Shown here: positions 1 to 5,206 of the stretch, piece after piece | Layout: every line of letters begins with the position of its first letter | Numbering within the stretch: position 1 is the stretch's first letter | NCBI GenBank assembly: GCA_036844765.1 | Contig: DAIUFE010000068.1 | Location: 1 to 5,410 of the forward strand | DNA from: Thermocaproicibacter sp036844765 | GTDB taxonomy: Bacteria > Bacillota > Clostridia > Oscillospirales > Acutalibacteraceae | Direction: 5' to 3' | Length of the DNA: 5,410 bases | The notes under the pieces: generated by a model | The model's input: the letters and a program-made list of their open reading frames with translations, nothing else | The model's database searches: none | Told to the model about the DNA's origin: nothing | Translations under genes and position numbers: made by a program

Positions 1-1
1 G

Positions 2-466
2 AAGATGATGATCAACGGCGCGGTCACGCTCGGCACGCTGGACGGCGCGAACGTCGAGATCCGCGACGCCGTCGGCGCGGAGAACATGATCCTGTTCGGC
101 ATGACGGCGGAGCAGGCCGCCGGGCTGAAGCGGAGCGGCTATCAGCCGCGCGAGTTCGCGGACCGGACGCCCGCCCTCGGCGGCGCCCTGCGCGAGATGG
201 GCACCGGTTTCTGCGGCGTGAGCTTCCGCGACATCGCGGATTCCCTGCTGGGTTCCGACCCCTATATGGTGCTGGCGGATTTCGCGTCCTACGCGAAGGC
301 GCGCGGGCGGTCGGCGCAGCTCTACGCCGATTCCGCCGCGTGGCGGAGGATGGGCTTTACCAACATCGCGCAGGCGGGCCGCTTCTCCTCCGACCGCGCC
401 ATCCGCGAGTATGCGGAGCGCATCTGGCACGCTTCGCCGCTCGCGGAATTCCAGAAACGGCCGTGA
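2..466 (+). CDS. glgP: Glycogen/starch/maltodextrin phosphorylase, C-terminal end (5' partial)
   Basis: Removes glucose from the non-reducing ends of alpha-1,4-glucans with phosphate, giving glucose-1-phosphate (GT35 family, pyridoxal-phosphate dependent, cytoplasmic). Only the last 154 codons lie in the window; family members are usually about 750-850 residues. The first complete codon (AAG, 2-4) aligns with the lysine that forms the PLP Schiff base, because it is followed by MMINGAVTLGTLDGANVEI, matching the family pattern K-F-M-x-N-G-A-x-T-x-G-T-x-D-G-A-N-V-E. Further on, NMILFGM and SDPYMVLADFASY are also typical of the family's C-terminal domain. The stop is TGA at 464-466. The next gene starts 25 bases downstream on the same strand, so the two are probably co-transcribed. 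The family call is secure. Which glucan it prefers (glycogen, starch or maltodextrin) cannot be read from this fragment. Confidence 0.95.
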   Translation, partial: KMMINGAVTLGTLDGANVEIRDAVGAENMILFGMTAEQAAGLKRSGYQPREFADRTPALGGALREMGTGFCGVSFRDIADSLLGSDPYMVLADFASYAKARGRSAQLYADSAAWRRMGFTNIAQAGRFSSDRAIREYAERIWHASPLAEFQKRP

Positions 467-475
467 CCCGGCCCC

Positions 476-482
476 GGGAGGT
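476..482 (+). promoter_or_regulatory. Ribosome-binding site of the GH13 gene
   Basis: GGGAGGT lies 9 bases before a TTG codon at 492. The reading frame stays open upstream to an ATG at 411, but that start would overlap the phosphorylase coding end by 56 bases and has no comparable Shine-Dalgarno sequence. The upstream 27 residues (rich in R, S, G and P) also do not look like the family N terminus. This site therefore decides in favour of the TTG start. Confidence 0.75.
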
Positions 483-491
483 CCCCGCCCT

Positions 492-2375
492 TTGAAGCTG
501 TTTGATTCCCGCGACCCCTTCTTCCGCCGCCCCGTCGGGGCGGTGCCCGCCGGTACGCCGGTCCATTTCAAGATCGCCCTGCCGCGCTCCTGGCGATGTT
601 CCGCCGCCCGCCTGCTGCTGAAAAACGGACTGACCGGCGAAAAACGCGCCTTCGGCATGTTCTGGTGCGGAAAGGACGGCGAGCGCGCCGAGTGGTGGGA
701 GTGCGACTTCGCCCCCGGAACGCCCGCCCCGTTTTTTTACCGCTTTTCCCTCGACACCCGCGGCGGCCACGTGACGCTCTCGCGCGGCCCGCGGAACGGG
801 GCCGTCCCGGACGGGAAGGCCCCGCCGTGGCAGCTCACGGCCTACGACGGCGCGTTCGAGACGCCGGCCTGGTTCCGCGGCGGGGTCGTCTATCAGATTT
901 TCCCCGACCGCTTCCGGCGCTCCGGCGAAGAGAAGCGGAACGTCCCTTCCGGCCGCACGCTGCGCGGGGACTGGGGCGGCCAGCCCGAGTGGCGGCCGGA
1001 CGCGGCGGGCCGGGTGACCAACAGCGACTACTTCGGCGGCGACCTGGCCGGGATCGAGGAAAAGCTGCCGTACCTGCAGTCCCTCGGCGTGACCTGCCTG
1101 TACCTGACGCCGATTTTCGAGGCGCACTCCAACCACCGGTACGATACGGCGGATTACCTCAGAATCGACCCGCTCCTCGGCACGGAGGAGGATTTCCGCC
1201 GGCTGTGCGCGGCGGCGGCGGAGCGGGGGATCCGCGTGCTGCTGGACGGCGTGTTCAACCACACGGGCAGCGACAGCGTCTATTTCAACCGGGAAGGGCG
1301 CTACCCCGGCCCCGGCGCGTACCAGTCGAAGGATTCGCCGTATTTCCCGTGGTACCGGTTCACGGATTGGCCGGACGGGTACGAGTGCTGGTGGGGGATC
1401 GGGACCCTGCCCCGGGTGGACGGGACGGACCCGGGCTTCGACCGCTTCGTCAACGGGCCGCGGGGCGTCGTCCGCCGGTGGCTGCGCGCCGGGGCCGCCG
1501 GCTGGCGGCTGGACGTGGCGGACGAGCTGGCGGACTCCTTTCTGGAGCGCCTGCGCCGTGCCGCCAAATCGGAGAAGGCGGACGCCCTGATCCTCGGCGA
1601 GGTCTGGGAGGACGCCTCGAACAAGATCGCCTACGGCGAGCGCCGCCGGTACCTGCTGGGCGGTCAGCTGGACGGCGTGATGAACTACCCGTTCCGCGCC
1701 GCGGTCCTCGATTTTCTGGCAGGCGGGGACGCGGCGGAGAGCATGGAGCGCATCCTCTCCGTGCTGGAGAATTACCCGCCGCCGGCGGTCCGCGCGCTGA
1801 TGAACGTGATCGGCACGCACGACACCGAGCGCGCGCTCACGGCCCTTGCGGGCGAGCCCGCGCGCGGGCGCGGGCGGCGCTGGCAGAGCGGGCAGCGCCT
1901 TTCGCCGGAGCGGCGCGCCCTCGGCCTGCGGCTGATGCGCCTCGCGTCCCTGATGCAGTTCACGCTGCCCGGCTCGCCCTGCGTCTATTACGGCGACGAG
2001 GCGGGCGTGGAGGGTTACCGCGACCCGTTCAACCGCGCCTGCTTCCCGTGGGGGAAGGAGGACGCCGCCCTGACCGAATGGTACCGCGGGCTCGGCCGGA
2101 TGCGCGCCGCCTGCCCCTGCCTGCGGGAGGGGGAGTTCGTCCCCCTCCGCGCCGAGGGCGGCGTGATGGCCTATCTGCGCCCGGGGGAGGGCGGCGCGCT
2201 GCTGTGCGCGTTCAACCGGGACGGAGAAACCCGGACCGTCGCGCTCCCCGCGGGCTGGGCGGGCGCGCGGGCCCTGCTCGGGCCGCCGCCGGGCGCGGAC
2301 GGCAGCCTGCCGCTTCCGCCGCTTTCGTGCGCGGCGTGCCTGCGCGCCGATCCAAAAATAAAATTTTCAAAATAA
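492..2375 (+). CDS. GH13 family alpha-glucan hydrolase (neopullulanase/cyclomaltodextrinase-like)
   Basis: A 627-residue enzyme that hydrolyses alpha-1,4 and possibly alpha-1,6 bonds in dextrins. No signal peptide is visible, so it should act in the cytoplasm. Residues 1 to about 125 form an N-terminal beta domain of the kind seen in cyclomaltodextrinase/neopullulanase relatives. The catalytic barrel begins at FRGGVVYQIFPDRF (128-141). The four GH13 signature regions are present: DGVFNH at 252-257, GWRLDVADE with the nucleophile Asp341, GEVWED with the acid/base Glu370, and GTHDTE with His443 and the transition-state Asp444. The last ~85 residues fit the C-terminal beta domain. All catalytic residues are intact. 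The TTG start is supported by GGGAGGT 9 bases upstream. It follows the phosphorylase by 25 bases, so the pair probably works together on storage glucan or imported maltodextrin. The final residues (PKIKFSK) are encoded by abruptly AT-rich DNA. The GH13 call is firm; the exact specificity is inferred. Confidence 0.93.
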   Translation: MKLFDSRDPFFRRPVGAVPAGTPVHFKIALPRSWRCSAARLLLKNGLTGEKRAFGMFWCGKDGERAEWWECDFAPGTPAPFFYRFSLDTRGGHVTLSRGPRNGAVPDGKAPPWQLTAYDGAFETPAWFRGGVVYQIFPDRFRRSGEEKRNVPSGRTLRGDWGGQPEWRPDAAGRVTNSDYFGGDLAGIEEKLPYLQSLGVTCLYLTPIFEAHSNHRYDTADYLRIDPLLGTEEDFRRLCAAAAERGIRVLLDGVFNHTGSDSVYFNREGRYPGPGAYQSKDSPYFPWYRFTDWPDGYECWWGIGTLPRVDGTDPGFDRFVNGPRGVVRRWLRAGAAGWRLDVADELADSFLERLRRAAKSEKADALILGEVWEDASNKIAYGERRRYLLGGQLDGVMNYPFRAAVLDFLAGGDAAESMERILSVLENYPPPAVRALMNVIGTHDTERALTALAGEPARGRGRRWQSGQRLSPERRALGLRLMRLASLMQFTLPGSPCVYYGDEAGVEGYRDPFNRACFPWGKEDAALTEWYRGLGRMRAACPCLREGEFVPLRAEGGVMAYLRPGEGGALLCAFNRDGETRTVALPAGWAGARALLGPPPGADGSLPLPPLSCAACLRADPKIKFSK

Positions 2376-2466
2376 AAATTTCAAAGTATCGAAAAAACTG
2401 CCAGGCCGCCGGAAACCGCGCGAGGCGGGCGAGGTTGACGGCCTTCCTCCGCGTCCTCCGGCGAAG

Positions 2467-2515
2467 CGCGTTTTGCGGGGTCCGTTTCCGCAAAACGCGA
2501 TAGCGGCTTTGCCGC
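2467..2515 (+). repeat. Perfect 12-bp hairpin plus a small second hairpin between GH13 and rnpB
   Basis: CGCGTTTTGCGG (2467-2478) and CCGCAAAACGCG (2488-2499) are perfect reverse complements with a 9-base loop. A second stem, GCGGC-TTT-GCCGC, follows at 2503-2515, directly before the rnpB -35 box. There is no T-run after either stem, so a classical intrinsic terminator is not supported. It may still end or protect the 3' end of the upstream operon transcript. The rest of 2376-2466 begins AT-rich and then turns GC-rich, and I see no gene in it. Confidence 0.6.
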
Positions 2516-2520
2516 CGAAT

Positions 2521-2549
2521 TTGACTTTTGCTTTCCGATCGGTTATAAT
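2521..2549 (+). promoter_or_regulatory. Sigma-70-type promoter of rnpB
   Basis: TTGACT (2521-2526) and a perfect TATAAT (2544-2549) are separated by 17 bases. Transcription would start near 2556, just before the first helix of the RNase P RNA. This is close to the housekeeping consensus and fits strong constitutive expression. Confidence 0.9.
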
Positions 2550-2561
2550 CAGCTTTACCGT

Positions 2562-2917
2562 GCGTGCGAGCAGGCCGGGCGGCCGCGGACGCAGCGCGAA
2601 AGCGCGCGCCTGAGGAAAGTCCGAGCTCCACAGGGCACGAATAACGGCTAACGGCCGCCGGGGGCGACCCCAGGGAAAGTGCAACAGAGAGATACCGCCG
2701 CTTTTTGCGGCAAGGGTGGAAAGGCGGGGTAAGAGCCCACCAGCGCGCGGGAGACCGCGCGGCTCTGCAAACCCTATTCGGAGCAACACCGCAGAGGGAC
2801 GTTTCTGCGCCGGCCCGGCGCGTCCCGAGAAGGTGGCATCGAGCCGCGATGGCAACATCCGGCCAAGATAGATGGTCGCTCAAGACAGAACTCGGCTTAC
2901 AGACCTGGTCGCACAGC
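2562..2917 (+). ncRNA. rnpB: RNase P RNA (type A-like)
   Basis: Catalytic RNA of ribonuclease P, which removes the 5' leader from precursor tRNAs together with the RnpA protein. Universally conserved blocks occur in order: GAGGAAAGTCCGAGCTCC (2612-2629, 5' strand of P4), AGGGAAAGTGCAACAGAGAG (2672-2691), GTAAGAGCCCACC, GGAGCAACAC (about 2780-2789) and ACAGAACTCGGCTTACAGACC (2885-2905, 3' strand of P4). The ends pair as helix P1: 2564-2574 with 2904-2914, with one mismatch. AGGTGGC near 2831-2837 sits where the tRNA-CCA-binding GGU loop is expected; that placement is by analogy. The length of about 355 bases and overall layout fit the type A architecture common outside Bacilli. The promoter lies just upstream and the terminator just downstream, so it is a stand-alone transcription unit. 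Ends are approximate by a few bases. Confidence 0.96.
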
Positions 2918-2920
2918 GGC

Positions 2921-2958
2921 AAGCGGGCTTCCCCCCGAACGGGGCGCCCGCTTTTTTT
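2921..2958 (+). terminator. Rho-independent terminator of rnpB
   Basis: AAGCGGGC (2921-2928) pairs perfectly with GCCCGCTT (2946-2953), enclosing a C-run/G-run inner stem. Seven T residues (2952-2958) close it. It begins 3-4 bases after the end of the RNase P RNA. Confidence 0.93.
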
Positions 2959-2964
2959 GCGCCT

Positions 2965-3050
2965 GCGGGCGGTGGCCCGTTTCGGCCCGGCGCGGGGCGA
3001 AGCGGAACCCTAAAGCGCGGTTTGCCGGGACAGAAAGAAGCGTCTCCCGG
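2965..3050 (+). repeat. Decayed solo copy of the 211-bp array repeat, direct orientation
   Basis: The stretch aligns without gaps to the array unit at 4624-4709. The first part, GCGGTGGCCCGTTTCGGCCC and the bases after it, is nearly identical. The distances from GGCCCG to GGGACAG (43 bases) and from GGGACAG to TCTCCC (16 bases) equal those in the array. The sequence between these anchors has diverged. Three stems remain possible: 2965-2970 with 2975-2980, 2986-2991 with 3024-3029, and 3025-3030 with 3045-3050. It starts just after the rnpB terminator. No gene is visible in 2959-3165. Confidence 0.75.
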
Positions 3051-3073
3051 AAAGAGCCGGGAACGGCCCCGGA

Positions 3074-3127
3074 CTATCCTGCCAGGCAAAACCTATTTTT
3101 GCTTTCCGCTGAACGGCGGGCCGGAAC
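3074..3127 (-). repeat. Decayed partial copy of the array repeat, inverted orientation
   Basis: Read on the - strand, 3127-3108 is identical over 20 bases to 4216-4235 in the first array copy. After a diverged stretch, the - strand reads GTTTTGCCTGGCAGGATAG, resembling the array's GTTTTGTTTGGCGGGACAG with a one-base offset in spacing. It lies opposite to the copy at 2965-3050, so the two form an inverted pair between rnpB and the DegV gene. Confidence 0.6.
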
Positions 3128-3165
3128 AGGCTTACAGCATTTCCAGTTAAGCTGCGGAACAATTT

Positions 3166-3200
3166 TTGCTTCTCCCCCGCCTCCGGCGGGGGAGAAGCAA
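3166..3200. repeat. Perfect 16-bp inverted repeat with a 3-base loop
   Basis: TTGCTTCTCCCCCGCC (3166-3181) and GGCGGGGGAGAAGCAA (3185-3200) are exact reverse complements around TCC. The + strand continues TTTCC, too short a T-run for a convincing intrinsic terminator, and the - strand has none. It would be a very stable hairpin on either strand and could act as a barrier between the rnpB interval and the DegV promoter. Confidence 0.7.
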
Positions 3201-3240
3201 TTTCCGTTGCTCGCTCAAGGCTGGAAGCGCTATAGCCTGT

Positions 3241-3269
3241 TTGAAAAGAGGGCGCAGGCGTGGTAAAAT
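3241..3269 (+). promoter_or_regulatory. Sigma-70-type promoter of the DegV gene
   Basis: TTGAAA (3241-3246) and TAAAAT (3264-3269) are 17 bases apart. Transcription would start near 3276, giving a leader of about 60 bases. The leader contains a small stem GGAGC-GAA-GCTCC (3300-3312) just before the ribosome-binding site. Confidence 0.75.
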
Positions 3270-3318
3270 AAAGCTGGTTTCGGCAAAACGGATTTCGGAG
3301 GAGCGAAGCTCCGGAAAC

Positions 3319-3324
3319 GGAGGG
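3319..3324 (+). promoter_or_regulatory. Ribosome-binding site of the DegV gene
   Basis: GGAGGG lies 10 bases before ATG 3335 and 7 bases before the in-frame TTG at 3332. The spacing slightly favours TTG, while codon preference favours ATG. The two choices differ by a single residue. Confidence 0.8.
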
Positions 3325-3334
3325 AAATGGATTG

Positions 3335-4180
3335 ATGACTCCTGTAAAGATCACGGCCGACAGTACCTGCGACCTGTCCGCGCCGCTGCTGGAAAAATAC
3401 GATATCGCCGTCGCCCCGCTGCATATCGCGCTGGGCAGAAAGGATTTCCGGGACGGCGTCGACGTCCGCCCGGCGGACCTTTACGCCTATGCGGACCGCA
3501 CGGGGGAGCTGGCCAAAACCTCGGCGGTGACGGTGCAGGAATATCTCGACCTGTTCACGCCCTATGTCCTCGCGGGCCGGAGCGTGGTGCATTTCACGAT
3601 CAGCAGCAGGATGTCGAGCTGCTATCAGAACGCCGCCTGCGCCGCCGATCAGCTGCGGAACGTCTTTGTGGTTGATTCGATGAACCTTTCCTCAGCCATA
3701 GGCCTTCTGGCCCTGCGCGGCGCGGAGCTGGCCGCCGAGGGTGCGGCCGCCCCGGAGATCAAAAGCGTCCTCGACGAACAGAAAACGAAGCTGGAGGCCA
3801 GCTTCGTGATCGACACGCTCAAATATCTGCGCAGGGGCGGGCGGTGCTCCTCGCTGGCCGCGCTCGGCGCGAACCTGCTTTCGCTCAAGCCGTGCATCGA
3901 GGTTTCCGGCGGCGAGATGTCGGTGGGCAAAAAATACCGCGGCAGCCTGGAAAAATGCCTGCGGGCCTATGTGACCGACCGTCTCGCGGGCCGCGGCGAC
4001 CTCGACCTGCGGCGCTGCTTCATCACCCATTCCGTGGTGCCCGACCGTCTGGCCGAGAAAGTCCGCAGGCAGATCGAAAAGACCGCCCCGTTCGGGGAGA
4101 TCCTCGACACCGACGCCGGCTGCACCGTCTGCAGCCACTGCGGCCCCGGCACCCTCGGCGTCCTGTTCTTCCGCAAATAG
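3335..4180 (+). CDS. DegV family fatty-acid-binding protein
   Basis: A 281-residue cytoplasmic protein of the DegV/FakB family, whose members bind a fatty acid. In FakB-type proteins the bound acid is presented to the kinase FakA for phosphorylation and entry into phospholipid synthesis. No FakA-like gene is visible here, so that role is inferred. Family landmarks appear in order: ITADSTCDL (6-14), KTSAVTVQEY (61-70, the conserved TS motif), HFTISSRMSSCYQNA (86-100), VVDSMNLSSAIG (112-123), FVIDTLKYLRRGGR (157-170), SLKPCIEV (183-190) and SHCGPGTLGVLF (267-278), which carries the conserved ligand-site histidine. The length is normal for the family. Near the end, C263, C266 and C269 form a CxxCxxC pattern next to that histidine. 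The gene has its own promoter and leader. TTG 3332 is an alternative start that would add one residue. Confidence 0.95.
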   Translation: MTPVKITADSTCDLSAPLLEKYDIAVAPLHIALGRKDFRDGVDVRPADLYAYADRTGELAKTSAVTVQEYLDLFTPYVLAGRSVVHFTISSRMSSCYQNAACAADQLRNVFVVDSMNLSSAIGLLALRGAELAAEGAAAPEIKSVLDEQKTKLEASFVIDTLKYLRRGGRCSSLAALGANLLSLKPCIEVSGGEMSVGKKYRGSLEKCLRAYVTDRLAGRGDLDLRRCFITHSVVPDRLAEKVRRQIEKTAPFGEILDTDAGCTVCSHCGPGTLGVLFFRK

Positions 4181-4189
4181 CAGGCGTGT

Positions 4190-4204
4190 GCGGCGTGTCG
4201 CCGC
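4190..4204 (+). repeat. Small hairpin after the DegV gene
   Basis: GCGGCG-TGT-CGCCGC is a perfect 6-bp stem 9 bases after the stop codon. No T-run follows, so it is at best a weak or non-classical 3' end. It overlaps the left edge of the first repeat copy, whose own stem (4204-4207 with 4212-4215) cannot form at the same time. Confidence 0.45.
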
Positions 4205-4431
4205 GGCGGCGGCCGGTTCCGGCCCGCCGTTCAGCCCGGAGTGACCGGTAAGCTTTGTTTGGCGGGACAGTTTACGAAATCTCCCGGCAGGAAGAATGTG
4301 GTTTGTGCGGCACCCCCTAACGACCTGGCCCTTCGTTTGTTCTGCCACGGGAGCACCCTGCCGTTCGATCCGAAAGAAAGGGTGCGGACGGCTCTCCGGG
4401 GGTGCAGGGGGGACGAGCGGTGGCTCGTTTC
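4202..4431 (+). repeat. Array repeat copy 1 (period about 211 bp)
   Basis: The anchor GGCCCGCCGTT begins at 4221; the left edge at 4202-4220 corresponds to the terminal hairpin of other copies but is diverged. It contains CCCGCC/GGCGGG (4223-4228 with 4261-4266), CGGGA/TCCCG (4263-4267 with 4282-4286), and GCACCCT/AGGGTGC (4353-4359 with 4379-4385) enclosing TTCG-ATC-CGAA. It ends in a terminal hairpin, ACGAGC-GGTG-GCTCGT (4413-4428). The part from about 4290 to 4345 differs most from the other copies. It has no credible coding content. Confidence 0.9.
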
Positions 4432-4642
4432 GGCCCGCCGTTTAACCATGAGCAAACCGGAAGTTTTGTTTGGCGGGACAGTTTACGAAATCTCCCGACG
4501 AGATGAACGTGGATTTTATGGCACCTGCCCATGACCCGGCCTTTCGTCTGTTCTGACGGAAAAGCACCCTGCCGTTCGATCCGAAAGAAAGGGTGCGGAC
4601 GGCTCTCCGGGGGTGCAGGGGGGACGAGCGGTGGCTCGTTTC
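4432..4642 (+). repeat. Array repeat copy 2
   Basis: Exactly 211 bases after copy 1 by the anchor. A 90-base block at 4353-4442 in copy 1/2 is identical to 4564-4653 in copy 2/3. The start differs: TAACCATGAGCAAACCGG replaces the CAGCCCGGAGTGACCGG-type segment of copies 1, 3 and 5, which removes the small CCGG/CCGG stem. All other stems are kept. It ends in the same hairpin at 4624-4639. Confidence 0.92.
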
Positions 4643-4836
4643 GGCCCGCCGTTCAGCCCGGAGTGACCGGTAAGTTTTGTTTGGCGGGACAGTTTACGAA
4701 ATCTCCCGACGAGATGGACGTGGTTTATGGCACCTGCCCCAGTTGTGGCCCTTCGTCTGTTCTGCCGGAAAAGCACCCTGCCGTTCGATCCGAATAAAAG
4801 GGTGCGGACGGCTCTCCGGGGGTGCAGGGGGGACGG
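4643..4836 (+). repeat. Array repeat copy 3, truncated on the right
   Basis: It follows copy 2 directly and is about two bases shorter between 4710 and 4773. It keeps CCCGCC/GGCGGG (4645-4650 with 4683-4688), CGGGA/TCCCG (4685-4689 with 4704-4708) and GCACCCT/AGGGTGC (4773-4779 with 4799-4805). Homology stops after the G-run and GGACG near 4835, where the terminal hairpin ACGAGC...GCTCGT should begin. Unrelated sequence follows. Confidence 0.9.
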
Positions 4837-4875
4837 ATTAGGGCCCCTCTCGTGCGGAGGTTAAGTCCCCCCTGC
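4824..4875. repeat. 11-bp inverted repeat at the array/insert junction
   Basis: GCAGGGGGGAC (4824-4834), the last bases of truncated copy 3, is the exact reverse complement of GTCCCCCCTGC (4865-4875) in the interrupting sequence. The loop is 30 bases. One arm is array sequence and the other is not, so the hairpin is formed only at this junction. Confidence 0.65.
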
Positions 4876-4878
4876 GCG

Positions 4879-4939
4879 TACTTTGCCTACTTTCGGACAA
4901 GACCGAAAGTAGGAGCCCGCGCGGCTTGAGCGCAAAGTA
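4879..4939. repeat. Nested inverted repeat (CCTACTTTCGG hairpin)
   Basis: CCTACTTTCGG (4886-4896) pairs perfectly with CCGAAAGTAGG (4903-4913) over a 6-base loop. Outside it, TACTTTGC (4879-4886) pairs with GCAAAGTA (4932-4939). The words CTTTGC and CTACTTTC/GAAAGTAG recur in both arms, giving a nested stem typical of small intergenic palindromic elements. I cannot assign it to a named family. Confidence 0.7.
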
Positions 4940-5148
4940 AAATCAAGCTGAATCAGAATTCAGAAAGCAAAGCTGAAACTTTCAGCGCCCTGCGAACCAA
5001 CGCTCCCCCCTGCCCCCTCCCGCGGACGTAAAACGCCCAACGCGCCTACGGCGATCACCGTTTATAGTCGCATCTGAATGGAGGCTAACTTGTCTGTACC
5101 GGGACTGTCCGGGTGAAGCTCGGCGTAATTTTAAGGGACGTCCGGCGC

Positions 5149-5206
5149 GGAAGGGGGTTATCTATAGATCGGGAGGGGAACATGCCCACCCCCTCGCGCC
5201 CCTTCC
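5149..5206. repeat. Long imperfect hairpin with G-run and C-run arms
   Basis: GGAAGGGG (5149-5156) pairs with CCCCTTCC (5199-5206), and inside it GAGGGG (5173-5178) pairs with CCCCTC (5190-5195). The palindromic TCTATAGA lies in the left internal part. It would be a stable structure near the right end of the interrupting stretch. Confidence 0.5.

Noticed and set aside
411..491. Upstream ATG start for the GH13 gene
   Set aside because: It would overlap the phosphorylase coding end, add residues unlike the family N terminus, and ignore the well-placed GGGAGGT before TTG 492.
357..1820. 487-codon open frame on the - strand
   Set aside because: It lies opposite the GH13 gene, which carries all family motifs. 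Its translation is rich in R, A, P and V without recognisable motifs, as expected for the complement of a GC-rich gene.
596..2503. 635-codon open frame on the + strand, second frame of the GH13 gene
   Set aside because: The translation is a low-complexity R/G/P/A sequence with no domain. It overlaps the well-supported GH13 frame throughout, and long empty frames are common at this GC content.
2212..3089. Several open frames on both strands across the RNase P RNA
   Set aside because: The region is accounted for by a complete rnpB with promoter and terminator. The frames run through conserved RNA helices and show no protein motifs.
3692..4348. 218-codon open frame on the - strand
   Set aside because: Most of it is the complement of the DegV gene, and its first part is the antisense of repeat copy 1.
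4241..4797. Short open frames on both strands inside the repeats
   Set aside because: They change frame from copy to copy because the 211-base period is not divisible by three, and they lack ribosome-binding sites. Variation among copies does not follow codon positions.
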